Assembly (NCBI RefSeq): GCF_003605735.1 | Contig: NZ_QXTJ01000003.1 | Location: 58,907-122,906, forward strand | Direction: 5' to 3' | Length of the DNA stretch: 64,000 bases | DNA from: Pseudomonas sp. LS-2 | GTDB taxonomy: Bacteria; Pseudomonadota; Gammaproteobacteria; Pseudomonadales; Pseudomonadaceae | In this document: positions 18,967 through 27,480 of the stretch, piece by piece | How positions within the stretch are numbered: position 1 is the first letter of the stretch | Layout: each line of letters starts with the position of its first letter | The notes under the pieces: generated by a model | Database searches by the model: none | What the model was told of the DNA's origin: nothing | The model's input: the letters and a program-made list of their open reading frames with translations, nothing else | Translations under genes and position numbers: made by a program

Positions 18967-18988
18967 CGTGTAAGCAAATGCTTACACG
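18967..18988. promoter_or_regulatory. Perfect 22-bp palindrome after an acyl-CoA dehydrogenase gene
   Basis: CGTGTAAGCA and its exact reverse complement TGCTTACACG are separated by AA. It begins 13 nt past the end of the minus-strand dehydrogenase gene. No T run follows, so it looks more like a protein-binding site or processed hairpin than a terminator. Confidence 0.5.
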
Positions 18989-19001
18989 AAATCTACTGTC
19001 A

Positions 19002-20780
19002 TCAGAACTGCGACGCATCTAGCAGGTACAACGATTCGCTGCCCGCCTTCACCGACGCTGCAAGCGACTGAATTCTCGGCAAAAGACGCGCGAAATAGAA
19101 ACGTGCAGTGCCGAGTTTGCTGACGTAGAAGTCTTCCTGGGCTTCTTTACCCAGCGCAGCTTTGGCCGACATCGCCCACATGTAGGCGTATGCCGTGTAG
19201 CCGAATACGTGCAGATACTCGACCGACGCGGCACCAATCTCGTTCGGATTGCTGCGGGCACGGTCGAGCACCCAATCAGTCAATTCGTCCAGTGTCGTCA
19301 GTGCAGCGCTCAAAGGCTTGGTGAACTCGGCCAACGAATCGTCAGACGCAGAGATAAACTGGCGAACCTCTTCCGAGAACAGCCTGTAATACGCGCCACC
19401 CGTGGCGACGACCTTGCGCCCCATCAAGTCCAGCGCCTGGATGCCGTTGGTGCCTTCGTAAATCTGGGTGATACGCACGTCGCGGACCAGTTGCTCCTGG
19501 CCCCATTCACGAATGTAACCGTGGCCGCCGAACACTTGCTGACCATGAACAGTGGTGTCCAGGCCCATGTCGGTCAGAAAAGCCTTGGCGACTGGCGTCA
19601 GCAATGCGACCAGGCCGTCGGCGCGTTCGCGCACTTGCGCATCTTCGCTGTACTTGGCGGTGTCCAGCTGCATTGCGACATAGGTGGAGAAAGCACGTCC
19701 GCCTTCGTTCAGCGCTTTCATGGTCAACAGCATGCGACGCACGTCCGGATGGACGATGATCGGGTCAGCGATGGTGTCTTTGGACTGCGCGCCAGTCGGC
19801 GCACGGCTCTGCAGGCGATCGCGGGCGTACTCGATGGCGTTCTGGTAGGAACGCTCGCCCGAAGCCAGCCCTTGAATACCCACGCCCAGACGCTCGTAGT
19901 TCATCATCGTGAACATCGCCGCCAGGCCCTTGTTTGGCTCGCCGATCAGATAGCCTTCAGCCCCATCGAAGTTCATCACGCAGGTGGCGGAGGCCTGAAT
20001 CCCCATCTTGTGCTCGATGGAGCCACAGGAAACCGTGTTGCGCGCACCCAGGCTACCGTCGCCATTGACCAGGAATTTCGGCACCAGGAACAAGGAAATG
20101 CCTTTCGGGCCAGCTGGCGCGTCCGGCAGTTTCGCCAACACCAGATGAATGATGTTTTCGGTGAGGTCGTGCTCACCGCCGGTGATGAATATCTTGGTGC
20201 CGCTGATTTTGTAAGAACCGTCCACCTGCGGTTCCGCCTTGGTCCGAATGATGCCCAGGTCAGTCCCGGCGTGGGCTTCGGTCAGGCACATGGAGCCTGC
20301 CCAGATACCGGCATACATGTTTGGCAGATAGATGGCTTTCAAATCTTCGCTGGCGTGGGTGTTGATCGAAACACAGGCGCCGGACGTGAGCATCGGGTAA
20401 AGGCCGAAGGCCAGGCTTGATGAGTTGACCATCTCTTCTACTTGCGCCGACACCGCCTTTGGCATTCCCATACCACCGAATTCGGGGTTACCGCCAACGC
20501 CAACCCAGCCGCCTTCAGCGTAAGTCCTGTAAGCCTGAATAAAGCCTGCCGGCGTGGTCACGGCGGTATCTTTCCAATGGCAACCCTCTTCGTCGGCCGC
20601 GCGGCTCAGGGGGGCGACGGATCTGCTGGTGACCTTGCCGGCCTCTTCGAGAATCGCTTCGACGGTTTCCGCATCCACCGCCTCAGAAAGCTCGGGCAGC
20701 GTCGCCCAGAGTCTGGAGACCTCGAACACTTCATTGAGGACGAAGCGCATATCGCGCAAAGGCGCTTTGTAGTCAGCCAT
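19002..20780 (-). CDS. Acyl-CoA dehydrogenase, FadE/DmdC-like (copy 1)
   Basis: This 592-residue flavoenzyme has the layout of long acyl-CoA dehydrogenases: an N-terminal helical segment [17 protein letters not shown], the FAD/substrate middle domain with MCLTEAHAGTDLG and KISGTKIFITGGEHD, the C-terminal helical domain with GHGYIREWG and QIYEGTNGIQALDLMGRK, then an extra domain of about 120 residues. It oxidises acyl-CoA to 2-enoyl-CoA. From memory it corresponds to the PA0506/PA0508 pair of P. aeruginosa (FadE1/FadE2). Which acyl length it prefers cannot be read here. A leader hairpin lies at 20819-20845. Confidence 0.92.
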   Translation of the reverse strand: MADYKAPLRDMRFVLNEVFEVSRLWATLPELSEAVDAETVEAILEEAGKVTSRSVAPLSRAADEEGCHWKDTAVTTPAGFIQAYRTYAEGGWVGVGGNPEFGGMGMPKAVSAQVEEMVNSSSLAFGLYPMLTSGACVSINTHASEDLKAIYLPNMYAGIWAGSMCLTEAHAGTDLGIIRTKAEPQVDGSYKISGTKIFITGGEHDLTENIIHLVLAKLPDAPAGPKGISLFLVPKFLVNGDGSLGARNTVSCGSIEHKMGIQASATCVMNFDGAEGYLIGEPNKGLAAMFTMMNYERLGVGIQGLASGERSYQNAIEYARDRLQSRAPTGAQSKDTIADPIIVHPDVRRMLLTMKALNEGGRAFSTYVAMQLDTAKYSEDAQVRERADGLVALLTPVAKAFLTDMGLDTTVHGQQVFGGHGYIREWGQEQLVRDVRITQIYEGTNGIQALDLMGRKVVATGGAYYRLFSEEVRQFISASDDSLAEFTKPLSAALTTLDELTDWVLDRARSNPNEIGAASVEYLHVFGYTAYAYMWAMSAKAALGKEAQEDFYVSKLGTARFYFARLLPRIQSLAASVKAGSESLYLLDASQF

Positions 20781-20818
20781 GGCAAACCTCGCAAACAGCA
20801 GCAGATAACCCGGAAAAG

Positions 20819-20845
20819 AGACGCCGCAGACATTCTGCGGCGTCT
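20819..20845 (-). terminator. Hairpin upstream of acyl-CoA dehydrogenase copy 1
   Basis: An 11-bp perfect stem (AGACGCCGCAG / CTGCGGCGTCT) with a 5-nt loop is followed on the minus strand by CTCTTTTCC. It lies 159 nt past the end of the cyclase gene and 38 nt before the dehydrogenase start. It may end cyclase transcripts or act as an attenuator in the dehydrogenase leader. Confidence 0.65.
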
Positions 20846-20902
20846 ATGTGTCAGTTGATCCGAGTGTACCTGAACACCATTTGCGACACATAGGGTCAGG
20901 TC

Positions 20903-20928
20903 GTGACCATTTATCTATTTATGGTCAC
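20903..20928. promoter_or_regulatory. Inverted repeat upstream of acyl-CoA dehydrogenase copy 1
   Basis: GTGACCAT and ATGGTCAC are perfect 8-bp arms around an AT-rich 10-nt centre. The site is about 123 nt upstream of the dehydrogenase start and 76 nt past the cyclase gene. It may be an operator; no protein can be named. Confidence 0.4.
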
Positions 20929-21003
20929 TCATTAACGATGACAATAACGAGGCCTTCACGGGTCAGTGAAAGCTGTGATTACAACCAAATGAGAACTGGA
21001 CGT

Positions 21004-22299
21004 TTAGCTGACGGCGGCCATTCTCACAGCGCCGCGTTTATGGGTCTGACCGTGCGCAATGACGCAATTTCGACCAGCGCCTTTAGCAGCATAGAGCGCC
21101 TGGTCTGCGGCCTTGAGCACTTCTTCGGGGTTGCGATGCTCGGGTTGGCGCTCGGCGACCCCCATACTGACCGTTACCGAAACGGTTGAAGCCTGACTCC
21201 CTGCACGGCGCTGACGACCTTGCTGATCGTCCTGTGGACGACTGTCCGGATTACGAAGATGGATTGCGTAATTGGCGATGGTTTCGCGAATGACTTCCAG
21301 ATGCGGCATGCACTCGTCCAGCGTCTTGCCCGCGAACACAATGGCGAATTCTTCCCCGCCGTAGCGATAGGCCCTACCGCCGCCGTTGGTGATCTTCGAC
21401 AGTTTGCTCGCCACCAGGCGCAGCACTTGGTCACCGACGTCATGACCGTGGGTATCGTTGAATTTCTTGAAGTGGTCGACGTCACTCATTGCCAGCACGT
21501 AATTGCGACCCAGACGTTGCATGCGCTCGTTCAGTGCGCGCCTTCCCGGCAAGCCGGTCAGTTCATCACGAAATGCCATCTGATAAGCCTCGTGAGCGAC
21601 CCCCGAGGCAATCATCAGCATCACCTGACTGCACATGATGTTCAGCGTAAACGGGAGAATGAAGGTTTTCGGCAGTGCCCAGAACAGACCGAGCAGACCC
21701 ACCAGCTGCGCCGCATGCAGCGGGCGAGGCTTGCGGATGTACTGGGTGATCAATACGGCGAAGGCGATCAGGAAGGTGGCGTAGGACAGCTGTATCAGGC
21801 TCATCCATTCGCCATGCAGCGATGGCCAGCGGATGTCGGCGAGCCAGGCCAGCAGACTTGCCGGGAAGCTTTGCTCCAGCCCCAACGCCACGCTTGCGAC
21901 TGCAACAAGGACGGCCAGTCTCGCGACGAGGTCCTGAAACAGATGCGTGCGCTCTTCCCAAGCGGCGTAAAGCGCGTACATCACAGGCAATAACAGACAA
22001 CAGAGGTGAAAAACGACGGCGGCGTCTTCACGGACTTTTCCATTGTCGCGGTAGTAATCGGTCTGGGTATCGAGCAGAAAGTAGGCGATGTAAACCGTGA
22101 TCATCAAAAACAGTTCGCGCTGGCGTTTGTAAACGCCGCAATACGCGCCACCCAGTAGCAGCACCAAAGTGGGGAGCACGTTGAACAGTGAAGTGAAGAA
22201 CACATTGAGGTCCTTCACATACGCAGCCGCGAGTCCAGCGAACAGGAGCGCCAGTGACGGTATGAAATGGCTGATACGTGCAGCGGAAGGGCGCAGCAA
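21004..22299 (-). CDS. Membrane-bound diguanylate cyclase (GGDEF)
   Basis: The 431-residue protein has about seven hydrophobic segments in residues 10-240 (FIPSLALLFAGLAAAYV, VLPTLVLLLGGAYCGVY, LFLMITVYIAYFLL and others). A GGDEF domain follows, with the active-site variant RYGGEEFAIVF and DELTGLPGRRALNERM at its start. It would make cyclic-di-GMP at the inner membrane. No RxxD inhibitory site is obvious just before GGEEF. It lies between two fadE-like genes in the same direction, separated from copy 2 by a terminator. Confidence 0.92.
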   Translation of the reverse strand: MLRPSAARISHFIPSLALLFAGLAAAYVKDLNVFFTSLFNVLPTLVLLLGGAYCGVYKRQRELFLMITVYIAYFLLDTQTDYYRDNGKVREDAAVVFHLCCLLLPVMYALYAAWEERTHLFQDLVARLAVLVAVASVALGLEQSFPASLLAWLADIRWPSLHGEWMSLIQLSYATFLIAFAVLITQYIRKPRPLHAAQLVGLLGLFWALPKTFILPFTLNIMCSQVMLMIASGVAHEAYQMAFRDELTGLPGRRALNERMQRLGRNYVLAMSDVDHFKKFNDTHGHDVGDQVLRLVASKLSKITNGGGRAYRYGGEEFAIVFAGKTLDECMPHLEVIRETIANYAIHLRNPDSRPQDDQQGRQRRAGSQASTVSVTVSMGVAERQPEHRNPEEVLKAADQALYAAKGAGRNCVIAHGQTHKRGAVRMAAVS

Positions 22300-22409
22300 G
22301 AGGACTGACTCCTACTTTTACAAATCGAATGGCATTGTGCCTTTATCGGCCGCACATCCGATTTGATTAGCAGTAAATGTGAGGCAGATCACTCTTTTCA
22401 GGCGCCCAC

Positions 22410-22443
22410 AAAAAAGCCGCCTGTCCCGAAGGACAAGCGGCTT
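22410..22443 (-). terminator. Intrinsic terminator of acyl-CoA dehydrogenase copy 2
   Basis: On the minus strand AAGCCGCTTGTCC TTCG GGACAGGCGGCTT is followed by a T run. The stem is interrupted by one mismatch and closes on a TTCG loop. It starts 21 nt past the stop codon. Confidence 0.88.
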
Positions 22444-22464
22444 GAGGTAAAACGCTTATTCGAA

Positions 22465-24270
22465 TTAGTAAGCCAGACCGAAGTGCTCTTCGTTCATGTC
22501 CATCAGGTTGTTGGCGCCCGACAGCATGGCCGCAACATGAGTGCGTGTGCGCGGCAGGATACGCTGGAAGTAGAAGCGCGCAGTCTGCAATTTGGCGGTG
22601 TAGAACGCCTCTTCGGTGGTGCCGGCAGCCAGTTTCTCAGCTGCGACACGTGCCATGTCAGCCCAGAAGTACGCCAGGCAGACGTAGCCGGAGAACATCA
22701 GGTAATCCACCGAAGCAGCACCGACTTCTTCACGGTCCTTCATGGCGGCCATGCCGACCTTCATTGTCAGATCGCCCCACTCCTTGTTCAGTGCAGCCAG
22801 CGGTGTAACGAATTCGTTGACCGCTTCGTTGCCTTCCTGCGCCTGGCAGAACTTGTGAACGATCTTGGTAAAGCCCTTCAGCGCCTCGCCTTGAGTCATC
22901 AGCACTTTACGACCCAGCAGGTCGAGGGCCTGAACGCCGGTGGTGCCTTCGTACAGCATCGAAATGCGGCTGTCGCGAACGTTCTGCTCCATGCCCCACT
23001 CGGCGATGAAGCCGTGGCCACCGTAAATCTGCACGCCATGGTTGGCGGATTCGAAACCGACTTCGGTCATGAACGCTTTGGCGATTGGGGTCATGAACGC
23101 CAGCAGGCCATCGGCTTGCTTCTTGGCTTCTGCGTCATCGCTGTATTTAACGATGTCGACCTGTTTGGCGGTGAAGTACACCATCGCACGAGTGCCTTCG
23201 GCGAAGGCTTTCATGGTCAGCAGCATGCGACGCACGTCCGGGTGAACGATGATCGGGTCAGCAGCCTTGTCCGGCGCTTTCGGGCCGGTCAGCGAACGCA
23301 TTTGCAGACGTTCACGGGCGTATTTCAGACCGCCCTGGAAGCCGATCTCGGCATGAGCCAGACCTTGCAGAGCGGTGCCCAGACGCGCGGTGTTCATGAA
23401 GGTGAACATGCAGTTCAGGCCTTTGTTCGGCGGGCCGATCAGGAAACCGGTGGCGCTGTCGAAGTTCATCACGCAGGTGGCGTTGCCGTGAATGCCCATC
23501 TTGTGTTCAAGCGAGCCACAGCTCACCGCGTTGCGCTCGCCAATGCTGCCATCGGCGGCGGGCAGGAACTTGGGAACGATGAACAGCGAGATACCTTTGG
23601 TACCCGCAGGCGCGTCCGGCAGACGGGCCAGTACGATGTGGACGATGTTATCGGCCATGTCGTGTTCGCCAGCGGAAATGAAGATCTTGGTGCCGGAAAC
23701 CTTGTAGGAACCATCGGCCTGAGGTTCGGCCTTGGTGCGCAGCATGCCCAGGTCAGTACCGCAGTGAGGTTCGGTCAGGCACATGGTGCCTGTCCACTCA
23801 CCTGAAACCAGCTTGGTCAGGTAAGCGTCTTGCTGCTCTGGGGTGCCGTGCTCGGAGATAGTGTTCATCGCGCCATGGGACAAGCCTGGGTACATGCCCC
23901 ACGACCAGTTGGCTTCGCCGACCATTTCGCTGACTGCCAGACCCAGCGACTCAGGCAAACCCTGACCGCCATGAGCAACGTCGTGAGCCAGGCTCGGCCA
24001 GCCGCCTTCGACGAACTGCTTGTAAGCCTCTTTGAAGCCGGTCGGGGTCTTGACGCCGGACTCGCTCCAGGTGCAGCCCTCGGTATCACCCACGCGGTTC
24101 AGCGGTGCCAGTACCTGCTCACAAAACTTGGCGCCTTCCTCGAGAATGGCGTCGACCATGTCAGGCGTGGCGTCCTGGCATGCGGGCAGACTCTGATAGT
24201 GCGCTTCGTAACCGAGCAGTTCGTCACGAACGAAGCGAATATCACGCAAGGGGGCCTTGTAGTCAGGCAT
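22465..24270 (-). CDS. Acyl-CoA dehydrogenase, FadE/DmdC-like (copy 2)
   Basis: The ATG at 24270 ([17 protein letters not shown]) has AGAGG upstream and is preferred over an in-frame start 24 codons earlier. The protein is 601 residues and paralogous to copy 1 throughout. It shows [65 protein letters not shown] and the extra C-terminal domain. It removes two hydrogens from acyl-CoA in beta-oxidation, with electrons passing to ETF. Two PsrA-type operator motifs and a TGACCG palindrome lie upstream, which suggests induction by fatty acids. Confidence 0.92.
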   Translation of the reverse strand: MPDYKAPLRDIRFVRDELLGYEAHYQSLPACQDATPDMVDAILEEGAKFCEQVLAPLNRVGDTEGCTWSESGVKTPTGFKEAYKQFVEGGWPSLAHDVAHGGQGLPESLGLAVSEMVGEANWSWGMYPGLSHGAMNTISEHGTPEQQDAYLTKLVSGEWTGTMCLTEPHCGTDLGMLRTKAEPQADGSYKVSGTKIFISAGEHDMADNIVHIVLARLPDAPAGTKGISLFIVPKFLPAADGSIGERNAVSCGSLEHKMGIHGNATCVMNFDSATGFLIGPPNKGLNCMFTFMNTARLGTALQGLAHAEIGFQGGLKYARERLQMRSLTGPKAPDKAADPIIVHPDVRRMLLTMKAFAEGTRAMVYFTAKQVDIVKYSDDAEAKKQADGLLAFMTPIAKAFMTEVGFESANHGVQIYGGHGFIAEWGMEQNVRDSRISMLYEGTTGVQALDLLGRKVLMTQGEALKGFTKIVHKFCQAQEGNEAVNEFVTPLAALNKEWGDLTMKVGMAAMKDREEVGAASVDYLMFSGYVCLAYFWADMARVAAEKLAAGTTEEAFYTAKLQTARFYFQRILPRTRTHVAAMLSGANNLMDMNEEHFGLAY

Positions 24271-24306
24271 AGCGATAAACCTCTGCTGATGAATCCTGGA
24301 AATGGA

Positions 24307-24320
24307 TGACCGTTCGGTCA
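24307..24320. promoter_or_regulatory. Palindrome TGACCGTTCGGTCA
   Basis: Perfect 6-bp arms TGACCG / CGGTCA surround TT. The site is 36 nt upstream of the start codon of acyl-CoA dehydrogenase copy 2, so it falls near the transcript start or in the leader. The shape fits TetR-type operators; the protein is unknown. Confidence 0.5.
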
Positions 24321-24368
24321 CTGCGGGGACTGGCCCCTCCACCGATGTCTTTAATGTTGTCCGGCGGT

Positions 24369-24395
24369 CAAACAGGTGTTTGAAACATACGTTTA
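24369..24395. promoter_or_regulatory. Tandem PsrA-type operators
   Basis: CAAACAGGTGTTTG at 24369-24382 fits the published PsrA motif (G/C)AAAC-N2-4-GTTT(G/C) exactly. GAAACATACGTTTA at 24382-24395 shares its first G and fits at all but the last base. PsrA is the Pseudomonas fatty-acid-responsive TetR regulator of fad genes. The sites are about 100 nt upstream of a fadE-like gene. Confidence 0.65.
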
Positions 24396-24629
24396 CGCCT
24401 AATTATTGTCAAGAGTGCGTCATGAACCTTTCATCGACGATGCGTTTGAAATCACGAACGAACGCACCCGCAGCACACAGAAATTGCTGAGCCGATAGGG
24501 TTGAGTCTAGTTGACGGGGTGTCGAGAATGGCGGTCAGAGCGCCGCGATTCGGACGGCTGATAGGGCGTTATTCAGAGAGGGGAGAAGCCGACATCGATG
24601 TGCGCCGAAGCGCACGAGGGGGGGAGAAC

Positions 24630-24926
24630 TCAAGCGTAGGTGTCGATCAACGTGCCGAGCATTTCGTCGCTGGCCTTTTCGACTTTGACACCCGCCTGAA
24701 CCTGGATCTTGCCTTGGGTCAATTCGACGACATTGGTCGCCATATCGGATGCGGGAGGACGGTCGACCGCACGCAGACGCTCCAGTTGAAAATCCGAGGA
24801 CTGTGTGCGACCGGAGACCTCAGTCGCCGGGCTGGCCAATTGAGTGGCGGCCTGATCGACACGATTCTGCCCGACCTGAATAGCACTCAAGCCTGGATAC
24901 AACGTGTTGTTCAGTGAAATTTGCAT
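24630..24926 (-). CDS. Small protein with flagellar rod/hook-like C-terminus
   Basis: The ATG at 24926 (MQISLNNTLYPGLSAIQ) has AGAGG 9 nt upstream. A GTG two codons earlier is the alternative. The 98-residue product ends SDMATNVVELTQGKIQVQAGVKVEKASDEMLGTLIDTYA. This resembles the C-terminal D0 helix of rod, hook and FlgC/FlgG proteins (NVVEEM…YQAN…VLKTADEML). The N-terminus also looks like a short coiled segment. No flagellar gene is near. Conserved pseudomonad proteins like this have no known role, and some databases mislabel them. It diverges from a LuxR gene. Confidence 0.72.
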   Translation of the reverse strand: MQISLNNTLYPGLSAIQVGQNRVDQAATQLASPATEVSGRTQSSDFQLERLRAVDRPPASDMATNVVELTQGKIQVQAGVKVEKASDEMLGTLIDTYA

Positions 24927-25233
24927 GACCACGATCCTCTGTTCATAAAGCGAACAATCAGCATTGAAACAGACGACGCTCGAAAACGCCCGTCAAAAAC
25001 CATAATGGCATTGGGCCGCCTAATAGAGGCAGCCCGACACCATCGACGAACGTTACTCGTAGCAACCGGTGACACGCCTTGCGTGAAAATGGTGCAGCGC
25101 GAAACAGTTCCGAGCTCACCATAACCGGTTGGCGCCCTGCTCGCCGCGCCCATGGTCTGGAAATGTGCAGTGGCGCACATCCTGCATCCTGTGCTGAACT
25201 GCCCTCTCCACGGACCCGCCCTCGAACGTCTCC
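24927..25233. other. Intergenic region between rod-like peptide and LuxR genes
   Basis: I see no gene in these 307 nt. They must hold the divergent promoters. The only symmetric element noted is AACCGGTT at 25123-25130. A related ACCGGT lies about 60 nt to the left. Confidence 0.5.
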
Positions 25234-26043
25234 ATGCGCCCAAAGGAACTGAAACACTGGACCACTGGCATCGCTCATCTTCTCGACCTTGCGGGAGGCG
25301 CCGCGCGTTTGGCGGGTTTGAGTCAGTGGCTAAAGCAGATTGCGCCGGTCGATCACTTCGTCCTGTTCGTCTATGAGGGCAACCACCGTCCGTTGGCGCT
25401 GTTCGACACCTTCGCCCCTGACAAACGCAAGATTTACGTCGACGACTATCAGGTCGGGCCTTATCTGCTCGATCCGTTTTATCTCGCCTGTACACGCAAG
25501 CAGCAGCCAGGGCTGTGGCGCCTGCGCCAGTTCGCCCCGGACCACTTCTACCTCAGCGAGTATTACCTGGCGTATTACCAGCAAACGGGCCTGGCGGAAG
25601 AAGTCGCATTTTTCGTCGACTTGGGCGGTGACGCGATGGCCGTGCTGTCACTGATGCGTGCGACCGCCAGCTGCGCATTCAGCCGTGACGAACTGCAGTT
25701 GATGGAATGCGCGCAGGCTGTCGTTGAGCAGGTCATTACCGAGGCGTGGCGCCAGCATCGCGTGCAACAACCTCGCTCGCCTCAGGATCTGGACTTCAAG
25801 GTTCACGCCGCTTTCGACCATTTCGGCGATCACATCCTTACCGGACGCGAGCAGGAAATCGTTCGCCTGCTGTTGCGCGGCCATTCCAGTGCGTCGGTTG
25901 CGCAACAACTTTCGATCAGTCCGGGGACGGTGAAAATCCATCGCAAGAACATCTACGCCAAGCTCGGCATCGGCAGCCAGGCCGAGCTTCTGGGGCTGTT
26001 CATACGTGAGCTGACGGGGCCGGATATCGCCGTTTCAGCCTGA
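25234..26043 (+). CDS. LuxR family transcriptional regulator
   Basis: The 269-residue protein has a C-terminal LuxR/FixJ helix-turn-helix at about residues 200-260 (LTGREQEIVRLLLRGHSSASVAQQLSISPGTVKIHRKNIYAKLGI). Its N-terminal 190 residues form an unrecognised sensor domain with aromatic-rich segments such as DHFYLSEYYLAYYQQTGL. It is not a typical acyl-homoserine-lactone sensor. It sits before the ABC transporter/aldehyde dehydrogenase operon and a symmetric site at 26192-26207, so local control of amine uptake is a reasonable inference. The start has no clear ribosome site. Confidence 0.88.
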   Translation: MRPKELKHWTTGIAHLLDLAGGAARLAGLSQWLKQIAPVDHFVLFVYEGNHRPLALFDTFAPDKRKIYVDDYQVGPYLLDPFYLACTRKQQPGLWRLRQFAPDHFYLSEYYLAYYQQTGLAEEVAFFVDLGGDAMAVLSLMRATASCAFSRDELQLMECAQAVVEQVITEAWRQHRVQQPRSPQDLDFKVHAAFDHFGDHILTGREQEIVRLLLRGHSSASVAQQLSISPGTVKIHRKNIYAKLGIGSQAELLGLFIRELTGPDIAVSA

Positions 26044-26073
26044 TCCTGCCCCCTGGCTGACTATTATCACTCC

Positions 26074-26143
26074 CTGTAGCAGTCCGGCATGCCGACGATG
26101 ACGTAATCAAAATTGCTACCGCCGGCAAGCCGGACTGCTACAG
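26074..26143. repeat. REP-type inverted pair
   Basis: CTGTAGCAGTCCGGCATGCC is mirrored by GCCGGCAAGCCGGACTGCTA and CAG about 40 nt later. It lies after the LuxR gene and before the transporter operon promoter. Confidence 0.85.
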
Positions 26144-26191
26144 AAGATTTGCGGCGGGGCAGCGCTTTATTCCGAATCCAGAAACGACCTC

Positions 26192-26207
26192 TATCCCCCG
26201 AGGGATA
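26192..26207. promoter_or_regulatory. Possible operator upstream of the ABC transporter operon
   Basis: TATCCC-CCGA-GGGATA is a perfect 6-bp dyad 74 nt upstream of the ATPase gene. It is the obvious candidate site for the adjacent LuxR regulator. Confidence 0.45.
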
Positions 26208-26281
26208 TATACAGCGCAAAACCGCGATTGTTAGTTTGGCCTCCATTGCAGGGAACCCTGCACGGAATGCGAGAGCCAATG

Positions 26282-27418
26282 ATGAGCGACAGTCGCCACG
26301 AAAACGATATCGAGTTCTGCAACGTAGAAAAGCACTACGGGAACCTGAAGGCCGTCAACAACCTGAGTTTTCAGGTCAAGCGCGGCACGTTTCACTCTTA
26401 CCTCGGCGGCTCCGGCTGCGGCAAGACCACGACGCTGCGCATGATCGCAGGCTTCGATCAGCCGACGCTCGGCGAGGTGCGTCTGGGCGGCAAGAATGTC
26501 GCAGGCGTGCCGGCCTATCAGCGTCCGGTGAACATGGTCTTCCAGCATTACGCGCTGTTTCCACACATGACCGTGTCGCAGAACATCGCGTACGGGCTGC
26601 GTTATCTGACACCCCGCCCCGATAAAAAAGAACAGCAGCGTCGCGCCGACGAAGCGCTGGAGATGGTGCGGCTGTCCGGGCTTGGCCACCGCAAGCCCAG
26701 CGAGCTGTCCGGTGGCCAACAACAACGAGTGGCACTGGCCAGAGCCTTGGTGAACAAACCGACCGTGCTCTTGCTCGACGAACCACTGGCGGCGCTGGAT
26801 CGCAAGTTGCGCAAGGAAATGCAGTCCGAACTGCTGCGTCTACAACGGGAAGTCGGCATCACCTTCGTGCTGGTGACCCACGATCAGGAAGAGGCGCTGT
26901 CGATGAGCGACAGCATCAGCGTCATGCACAGCGGCTCGATCATCCAGACCGCCTCCCCCGAACAACTCTACGAAGCGCCAGCGACTCGTTATGTGGCGGA
27001 CTTCATCGGCGAATCAAATCTGTTCAACGGCACCGTGCGCCATGTGCAGGGCAATTCAGCACTGCTGCGCACAGAGCAAGGCATCGAACTGAGCAGCCCT
27101 CTGACACCCAACGGTGCCCCCTTGAGCGCCAATGTCGAAGGCTGCATCGCGGTGCGCCCCGAGCTGATCGACATCGCCGCGAAGGGCAGCCTGCAGGGAC
27201 GAGATGTCACGCTGGACGGCTGCGTTGAAGACCGGATCTATCTCGGCAACATCACCGAATACCGTGTGCGCACCCAGCCGTTCGGGATCGTCTGCGTGCG
27301 CGTGCCGCGCCAGCATGGCTCGGGCGCCCAAAGCACGTTCGACAACGCAGGTTTTGAACACGGCGCGGCAGTGCAGGTGGGCTGGAACAACGCCAGCGGC
27401 CTGGCCATGGCTTTGTAG
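26282..27418 (+). CDS. ABC transporter ATP-binding protein (polyamine type)
   Basis: I take the second of two tandem ATGs (26279 and 26282), giving 378 residues that begin MSDSRHENDIEFC. Walker A is GGSGCGKTT at residues 42-50, the signature is LSGGQQQR, Walker B is VLLLDEPLAALD and the H-loop is LVTHDQEEALSMSD. A C-terminal TOBE-like domain contains the IRVRPE-type segment CIAVRPELIDIA. This is the layout of PotA/PotG ATPases that power spermidine or putrescine uptake. It is the first gene of a five-gene operon. Confidence 0.93.
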   Translation: MSDSRHENDIEFCNVEKHYGNLKAVNNLSFQVKRGTFHSYLGGSGCGKTTTLRMIAGFDQPTLGEVRLGGKNVAGVPAYQRPVNMVFQHYALFPHMTVSQNIAYGLRYLTPRPDKKEQQRRADEALEMVRLSGLGHRKPSELSGGQQQRVALARALVNKPTVLLLDEPLAALDRKLRKEMQSELLRLQREVGITFVLVTHDQEEALSMSDSISVMHSGSIIQTASPEQLYEAPATRYVADFIGESNLFNGTVRHVQGNSALLRTEQGIELSSPLTPNGAPLSANVEGCIAVRPELIDIAAKGSLQGRDVTLDGCVEDRIYLGNITEYRVRTQPFGIVCVRVPRQHGSGAQSTFDNAGFEHGAAVQVGWNNASGLAMAL

Positions 27419-27480
27419 GGATTCAAGCAGCGAGCACAGCAACTCTAACGATCGAACACTTATCAGACGGGGAGAATGCC

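Larger units (their letters stand above)
24271..24629. other. Regulatory region upstream of acyl-CoA dehydrogenase copy 2
   Basis: These 359 nt hold no convincing gene. They contain the palindrome at 24307-24320, two PsrA-like motifs at 24369-24395, and a small hairpin GTGCGC CGAA GCGCAC at 24600-24615 next to the end of the rod-like peptide gene. Confidence 0.7.

Noticed and set aside
22363..23805. 480-codon open frame on the plus strand
   Set aside because: It lies antisense to the acyl-CoA dehydrogenase gene; the amino-acid make-up (many His, Gln, Val, Gly) is that of a reverse-strand shadow and no domain is seen.
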